From the NCBI GenBank assembly GCA_963930775.1, contig OZ005689.1, forward strand, positions 15,004,923 through 15,068,922: a stretch of DNA of 64,000 nt, written 5' to 3'. The notes beneath the pieces were generated by a model. That model made no database searches. It was not told the origin of the DNA and saw only the letters and a list, made by a program, of their open reading frames with translations. This document shows, one piece after another, positions 58,201 through 64,000 of the stretch (its first letter is position 1; each line of letters starts with the position of its first letter). Origin of the DNA: Cliona cf. orientalis. Taxonomy: Eukaryota; Porifera; Demospongiae; Clionaida; Clionaidae. A program made the position numbers and the translations under genes.

Positions 58201-60089
58201 TTATAGCTGCTCCCTCCTCCATTGTTAAACTGCATACTACTGTGTATAGGACATGTACAGAATTTCATGCATATCAGGAAATTTGCCCTATACTATACCG
58301 CCTTGTGCATTAAATTGAAATATCACACACCAAATTTACTTGCCAACATGAAGATAAGGAAATGTCACCTTTAATTTTTACAGCGATTAATTGGCTTGGG
58401 CTTAAAGATACAATAGTATTATGTACTATGTATTATTATAATATCACGATGCAGCTAATAATTATGTATGAACCCTTGACCATCTCCCCAGTAGCTGCAT
58501 AGTGTAATGGTGCATGTGGTAAAAGGTCGTCAATAGAATGCGTACACATCGATCGATGCTCGCCCCAGAAATCATGGAGATGGCGTCTAAGATCGACTCT
58601 CAGCCTTGACAGCGACAAGTTTCGATGCTTCAATCACAGAGACGAACTCGACAGTACAGTACAGTATTCCTTCCGAACTTCAGGTTGGTCACGCTGCTGC
58701 AGTCGCGCGCGGGACAGCCCCTTGTGACAATGCGTGCTATATATAGCGCAAGGCTAGCTTTATTTATCCACGGCATTACGTAAGCCAAGAAAACACGTGA
58801 AGTTCAACCAACAGTACTTCTCAGAGAAAGTAGCGCTCAGCTTGTAATCTATTCGCTGGATACACGCGTAAGATACTCTACATATTTACTGATTTTCAAG
58901 TCCCAGAAAGGCTCCAGCGAGGCCCTGAATTTTCTCATAATTACCTCATAGATTACCTAAGAGATTACACCATAGGTTTCATCATAATTACACCATAATT
59001 ACCTTATAACCACAGAAAAGTAAATTGCTACTGGGGAGATAATTAATAATTATGTACTGTTTAAATAATATAATTAATTTTTATAGTGACAAATACATCA
59101 AAATTCGACCTCAGCCAGTGTTTATCAGTTACTATGGTAGATTATCTACAACTCACTAAAGGTATAATTGTCCATGGCACCTTGCTGGATGTTGGTATTC
59201 TAACATGTACACAATTCAGGTTTCAACCTTTCTTTATGCACTCTGCAGCTAGCAGTGAAGATGCTGTATCAGATGGACACAAACTTATTCTCTACATTAT
59301 ACTATTGAGTGTTCTGCTAGCAGTGGTCACACTGATACTAGTCATCATCATTACCGTATTCTTATGCGTACAAGTTAAAGGAAAGATGAAGTTTGGTGAG
59401 GACACCATCAAGGCATCTAAAACCCTCTCCCCCCAACTATATATAATTTTTGTAATTATGTATTCCATAACCTGTACCAAACATTTCAATGTGGTAGAGT
59501 GCACACAATGTATGCTTAATTCTAGATCTGCCAGTGGAAAAATTTCGTAGGCTAGCCTACTACAGATACAATATTTCTTGAGCTTTCCAAATCTTGTATA
59601 AAACCAAAGCATATACTTAGTCTAGAGTAATAGCTTAGAGTTTTTGCACTCCCACATCAAAAATTATCATCTCTTAATATTTCTTTAGGTGGGCAGAGTA
59701 CTCAAAGGAGGGTGATGGTGGATAACCCCATCTATAATCAAGGATCCGTGCCTCTGTACGACATTATACCTGCAGAAACCCCGAAGGACTCAGAAACGAA
59801 AGATACATCAACCTTTTCAGCCTTCAAGACCTCACCTTCAACCGTCAAAGCTGCTAATGCATATTATATGAATGAATCTCCCCATTCACATTCACAAACA
59901 AATTCCTCAAGCAATATTCATGCACCTAATGTGAGCTTCAATCATGAAGTTGATGCTGCTAATGATAGTGGTACAATCTCATCTCTTGAGTGTGTCAAAA
60001 AGTTCAGCGCCGATGATATATATAATCACGGAGAAGAAACTTACACAGCAATGCTCCCTGGCATTACAGTTGCATACAGTAAATCATAA
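55260..60089 (+). CDS. Cassette D plus gene: Ig-FN3-FN3 single-pass receptor
   Basis: Eight exons: 55260-55329, 55465-55797, 57302-57616, 57723-57802, 57855-58059, 59087-59161, 59249-59395, 59689-60089. Consistent GT..AG borders and phases give 541 residues. Signal peptide MSHQIFITAFLLPALCF..; Ig domain (FLCRI, RIIWEQ, LRCLAD); two FN3-like domains; stem exon present (VTNTSKFDLSQCLSVTMVD); membrane span; tail with NPIYNQ, VPLYDII, AYYMN, TYTAML and a C-terminal AYSKS. Intron 2 holds a relic of another Ig exon (56660-57060) and an inverted-repeat element. A GC-richer stretch in intron 5 (58500-58900) is unexplained. Confidence 0.85.
55888..56110. mobile_element. Short inverted-repeat element in receptor D intron 2
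   Basis: Inverted ends AGAAGGGCTCAGAAGCAAAG and (reversed) TGAAGGGCTCACTAACAGAAG. The interior is the reverse complement of the element at 5432-5660. Non-autonomous. Confidence 0.65.
56340..56410. repeat. Short tandem repeat in receptor D intron 2
   Basis: ATGCAAAGATCAGATATCTC is repeated about three times with small changes. The single-copy version is at the same place in introns 2 of receptors A (about 6050-6080) and C (about 29870-29895). Confidence 0.7.
56660..57060 (+). pseudogene. Relic Ig exon and following intron inside receptor D
   Basis: From 56705, AATGGGACAAGTCTTCAGTG and onward matches the end of the Ig exon of receptor A (5050-5140), including the next 200 bases of its intron (GGTCTGGTATGTGAGTAAAA). 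A near-perfect palindrome of about 23-base arms (CATTACCTTTAGAAATCACT and its complement, about 56654-56699) marks the join. It is not spliced into the predicted gene because the exon is incomplete and lacks an acceptor. Confidence 0.75.
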
Positions 60090-60680
60090 GTTTAATTACA
60101 TTTTACTGTGTTACAAAGACAGACAAGTCCTGTTAATTAGTAATAAAATTTTGTGTGGAACTTGAAACGCTAGAGCATAGTTCTCCAGATAACTGCTATA
60201 GTGAATTGCATAATAATATTATAATGTTATTATTATGATAATTATTGTGGTGATTACTGTGATAAATTTTACGAATAATAATTATTAGAAATTAGCTTGC
60301 ACATGGAGCACCACACATAGAATCAATCCAGGATTGAAGCACCGGATCTAGTGGTAGCCTGTGTATGCACACATCTGGCGCCTCAATCCCGAAATACCAG
60401 TAATGGATACCAGGTCCTTTAAATCCTCATGATAATACTATAATAATAATATTATGCAGAGTCATCTATAGCAAAATTAATGTCAAATATCACACAGTTA
60501 ATATTCTATTTATGAACAGTAATGATCGCTATCGTTTTAATTAATATGTATCACGGCCTATGGGAAAGTCCTCGCTCTACCACAAATGCGAGCTGCCAGA
60601 TATGCTACAAACACCCCCTCCCCAACTAATAAATATACTCATGCATATAAATTACATTAATTTACAGGTGCTCAAGTATG
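60090..60680. other. 3' flank of receptor D
   Basis: The GGAGCACCACACATAGAATC and ATCTGGCGCC blocks are shared with the flanks of receptors A and C. Block 60555-60640 (AAATGCGAGCTGCCAGA) matches about 33360-33420. No gene is seen. Confidence 0.5.
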
Positions 60681-60684
60681 ACGA

Positions 60685-61320
60685 ACTAGAGAGGTAGCTT
60701 CAGCACCTTAAAGGAGAACGCCACCCTGAATGGACAGCAAGATAATGCGGACCTCTTGAGGCTCAAGGTCCAAGCTCTGTCAGTTTACTTCATGGATCAA
60801 GCATGCGTGCATGCATTGTGCATTGTGCATTGAGTCTTGTATTCAGTAACAGTAGCAGTTACTGTACTGGCAGCTAATCATGCATTGTCGCCCATACACC
60901 TTTATGTCTTAGGGAAAGTATTATTATAATAATATTATTATAATATTATTTAATTTAATGATTATATCAATCTGTCCAGATTCTCTTATCCCCCTATTTA
61001 TCATAAGCTTTGTGATAGATGCATCAACACAATGATTCAGGCCAAAAGTCCCAGATTTTGTCCCACTTTCAGGTTTTGATAGGTTGGCAGGTAGCTATGC
61101 TTTTGCTGCTGGGACTGGAGAAAATGTTTGGCGTGTTGATAAGTTCTGAGCTTTCTCTCTAGCTCCTTCACTTGTGCCTCACTGCATAGCAGATCACTCT
61201 CTACTATCTCCAGCTCTTCATTATGTGGCTCCTTAGCATCTCCAATGACTGCGTGGTAGCTATATAGCTACCCGTCATCAATGAGTTTTGATTTCAAAAA
61301 AAATTAAATTTTGTCTCAGG
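60685..61320. pseudogene. Possible relics of coiled-coil coding exons on both strands
   Basis: Plus strand near 60690-60780 reads LKENATLNGQQDNADLL with a donor-like CAGTTTAC. Minus strand 61245-61037 reads IGDAKEPHNEELEIVESDL and LCSEAQVKELERKL, after a CAG acceptor and ending in a stop. Both look like charged coiled-coil codons, but no complete gene can be built. They may be fragments of an unrelated host gene or of a mobile element. Low confidence. Confidence 0.3.
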
Positions 61321-63032
61321 CTTGATGCATGGATCCCATCCGCCATCAAGCTGCAAGAAGAGAAAGAGATCAGAGTAGCTAACACCACATCTATCAGGTA
61401 TGTACTAGCTATAGTCTCACAACAGGGCCCACTGTGGATTATCTGCATATGTTATGGCATATACTGTACTACTGCACTGTATGTACGGTCTTGACTGTAT
61501 AGTACTAGTAGCTACTTGACCTCGTCTTTCATGACTGCTGATTCAGTGCAAGTGCATGTGCAGCTAAAGTTACATTAGAATAATATTCATGTTACATGTT
61601 GTTTGTTATTGAATGTGCAATAGTGAATAATAACCACCCTCCCTCATCCTTTTTTGAAACAAGATGGACGAGAAACTAATATACTAATTTGTATGGCCTA
61701 ACTTCACTCAGAAACAAGATATGAAGATTACACTTTCAACAAAATTTAATGATCAGCAGAAATTTCAATTCTGTGAGATGTAAGAATGAAGTGCCTTTGT
61801 AAGGTTTCAACTTTCGTTGGACATTGCCCTTGACAGCCATCCTAAACTGTAAAGGACTCGTTGCTATGTACATAGCATCAAATGGCTAATAATGCTTAAT
61901 TTAGAGCTACTATATATACATTACCTGTTATTGTGGTCATGCATATACTCTGGCAGTTGAATGCAAACTACAGAGACAAAATTCACACATGCATATTGAC
62001 ATATTAAAAGTGATGCATGAATGTGTGTGTGAGCGTGTGTGATTATAATTAATGAATGATCAATGTTCATTCAGTTAGACAAGCGATGATCACTACTATA
62101 GCGATATGCATACATATCCACACTCCGGCAGTCTAAACAAATCACTTTATAATACATAAATCAATGATCCTATCCTTCCTGTAAGCAATGGTATGGAAAG
62201 AGATCACTGATTACAATACCTGTTATTGCGGTCATGGATAGGCAGTTGAGTGCAAACCAGACGTGTTTTTTTTGTATCAAAAAAACCATCTGATTTGACA
62301 AACAGTCATGCATACTATTGATATCGAGGGTACCGTATCAGGCATTGTTTCAAATATTGTGGCTACGTGATGTGCTCTGAGAAAGGGACCACTTAGGATT
62401 TTATTTATGAAACTAGAATGGATCTGTATACCTCAGAGCTCTGATCTGTGTTTGTCGAGTACAAAGGTGAATGCAATATTAATATTATTATTAATAATTA
62501 TTAGGAGAAATGATGAAATGATCATTAAATTCTTATGCACTTAAGTCCCTCATTAATACCTTATCCTCCCTAAAATAATACCCACGTGCACCATTTTTCA
62601 ATGGTCCAGACCAGGATGGACTTCTTCTTATTGTAGTTATTACTACCAGTATAATTATGTCAAACATATCAATTTGTTGTAAATAGTTGGCATATCTGCA
62701 TATCTGTCCCATGAGAATTCTCATGATTACAGTGACGCATACACTCTACATACATCATGCACATAATTCTACTTCTTCCTGGAGTTGATCACAAGAAAGC
62801 ATTCTTACGTCTTCCGGGGAAACAGGCTCATTTATTAATACATATCAATGCATTATGTAAACTGGCCAAACAATCAATTATAAAAATGAGTAGCTGCTAG
62901 GCTAAGAGTCAGAGCAACAACAATCATCCAACCACTGAGCAGTCAATCATCACACAAAAACTTTCCTAGTACACTGATAGCATACAGCAGAACAACGGGC
63001 ATTGATCCAAAACCTGTCTCAAGTAAGATAAC
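61321..63032. other. Intergenic, upstream of the beta-helix gene
   Basis: Mostly AT-rich. A possible exon scrap at about 61314-61396 (DAWIPSAIKLQEEKE, followed by a CAGGTATGT donor) is not linked to a gene. A single GGGACCACTTAGGAT end at 62371-62420 is a partial copy of the intron-2 element family. No TATA box was identified for the gene at 63033. Confidence 0.35.
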
Positions 63033-64000
63033 ATGAGTCTCTTGACTCTATCACTACTCGTCCTCTGCTCTCTAAACCAAGCAGCCAGTGAGGTCTATTA
63101 CATCTCAGCCAACCCAACTGACCAGTGCACTGTGCAGCCATGTCTAACCCTCTCCCAATTTGCTGCTATCTCGAGCCATTATCTCCACTCCAACACCACA
63201 CTGGTCTTCCTCCCTGGAACACACAACCTCACCAATATCAACCTAACATTGTCAAGTATGGACAAATTTGTACTGAAGTCTGGGAACTTAACAGCACAAA
63301 TCAAATGTGCAAGCGACTCAACTATGCATTTCTATCAATCACAGAGCATTCACATCACTAACCTGGAGTTCATTGGATGTGGAGGAAATCAAGTGATACA
63401 TGTTAAGGAATTTATGGTTGAAGATACAAAGTTTGAAGGTCAAGAAAACAGTTCAACTGCACTAGAGCTAATTGAAACAGCAGTACAGATTATCAACAGC
63501 ACTTTCCTTTCCAACAGAAAAGCCGGATTATTATTTGGTGGTGCAATCACTGCTACCAACAGTACAGTTTATATCAGCCGAAGCAAATTTGAACATAACG
63601 GAGCAAACACTGGTGGAGCTATATTTGCAGAACAGAACAGTATCATTAACATGAGTGGTAATGTGTTTGTTGGTAACAAAGCCAGCAATGGAGGAGTACT
63701 ATTTTCCAGCAGCAGTACTATCACAATAGAAGCAAGTGAATTTCACAATAACAGTGCCAGGTACGGAGGAGTACTGTCGTCTGGCAGCAGTACTACCACA
63801 ATAGAAGCAAGTGAATTTCATGACAACAGTGCCGGGATATCAGGAGGAGTACTGGATTCCTACAACAGTGCTATCACAATAGCAGCGAGTGAATTTCGTG
63901 ACAATAGTGCCACCGATTTGGGAGGAGTACTGGTTTCCATTCACAGTAAAATCACAATAGAAGCAAGTGAATTTCATGACAACAGTGTCAGCTCATTGGG
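63033..64000 (+). CDS. Secreted beta-helix repeat protein, 5' part (runs off the window)
   Basis: An open frame of 322 codons from ATG to the window end without a stop. Residues 1-18 (MSLLTLSLLVLCSLNQAA) are a signal peptide. Then comes a region with YYISANPTDQC and CLTLSQFA, as in many invertebrate right-handed beta-helix (pectate-lyase-fold) surface proteins. From about residue 219, four imperfect repeats of about 24-26 residues of the type GGVL-S-S-ITIEASEFHDNSA follow, each one turn or so of the helix, with many N-glycosylation sites. It is probably an extracellular or membrane-tethered adhesion protein. The ligand and C-terminus are unknown. It is unrelated to the cassette genes. Confidence 0.85.
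   Translation, partial: MSLLTLSLLVLCSLNQAASEVYYISANPTDQCTVQPCLTLSQFAAISSHYLHSNTTLVFLPGTHNLTNINLTLSSMDKFVLKSGNLTAQIKCASDSTMHFYQSQSIHITNLEFIGCGGNQVIHVKEFMVEDTKFEGQENSSTALELIETAVQIINSTFLSNRKAGLLFGGAITATNSTVYISRSKFEHNGANTGGAIFAEQNSIINMSGNVFVGNKASNGGVLFSSSSTITIEASEFHNNSARYGGVLSSGSSTTTIEASEFHDNSAGISGGVLDSYNSAITIAASEFRDNSATDLGGVLVSIHSKITIEASEFHDNSVSSL
63690..64000 (+). repeat. Coding tandem repeat of the beta-helix gene
   Basis: Units of about 72-78 bases share GGAGGAGTACTG, ATCACAATAGAAGCAAGTGA and GAATTTCATGACAACAGTG, with about 80-90 percent identity by eye. At least four occur and the array continues beyond the window. Recent expansion is likely. Confidence 0.8.

Overview
The window looks like nuclear DNA of an early-branching animal, most likely a demosponge of the Amphimedon type. 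This is an inference from the AT-rich sequence with many short introns, the Ig/FN3 receptor families, a beta-helix surface-protein family, and the density of short inverted-repeat transposons. No rRNA, CRISPR array or bacterial operon is visible.

The backbone is a tandemly amplified gene cassette. Each cassette has two genes transcribed head to head from a short shared promoter. On the minus strand lies a two-exon gene for a small secreted protein with six conserved cysteines, a Thr/Ser-rich stalk and a GPI-type C-terminal signal. On the plus strand lies an eight-exon receptor gene: signal peptide, one Ig domain, two FN3-like domains, one membrane span and a tyrosine-bearing tail. Cassettes: A (minus gene 2989-3663, plus gene 4577-9241), B (21260-22211, plus gene reduced to a relic at 22484-22665), C (26447-27365, 28219-32894) and D (minus gene split by an insertion, 53245-54985; plus gene 55260-60089). 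By my splice models all three plus genes and minus genes A, B and C are intact. Relics of both genes lie between the cassettes (11147-11460, 12435-12500, 23990-24480, 34700-34930, 56660-57060). Intergenic blocks also recur from cassette to cassette, so the array grew by segmental duplication.

Large mobile elements have opened up the array. A broken DIRS-type tyrosine-recombinase retroelement fills 12525-18595 and carries a nested 1013-bp TTAA-flanked element. An 8.8-kb DNA transposon (37300-46134) has 88-bp perfect terminal inverted repeats and a 9-bp target duplication. It encodes a RecQ-like helicase and, convergently, a DUF6589-type protein; I know of no standard transposon family with this pair. 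Next to it is a 5.1-kb element (46421-51531) with 42-bp inverted ends and no recognisable gene. Many small inverted-repeat elements lie in introns and spacers. One family carries the same GCGCATGCGC palindrome found in the cassette promoters; it has inserted in promoter C and inside the minus gene of cassette D.

The right edge (63033-64000) holds the 5' end of an unrelated gene for a secreted, repeat-rich beta-helix protein.

The cassette as a whole looks like a cell-surface recognition locus: diversified Ig receptors co-expressed with a GPI-anchored partner. That role is inference. All exon boundaries were read by eye from splice sites and from comparison between copies.
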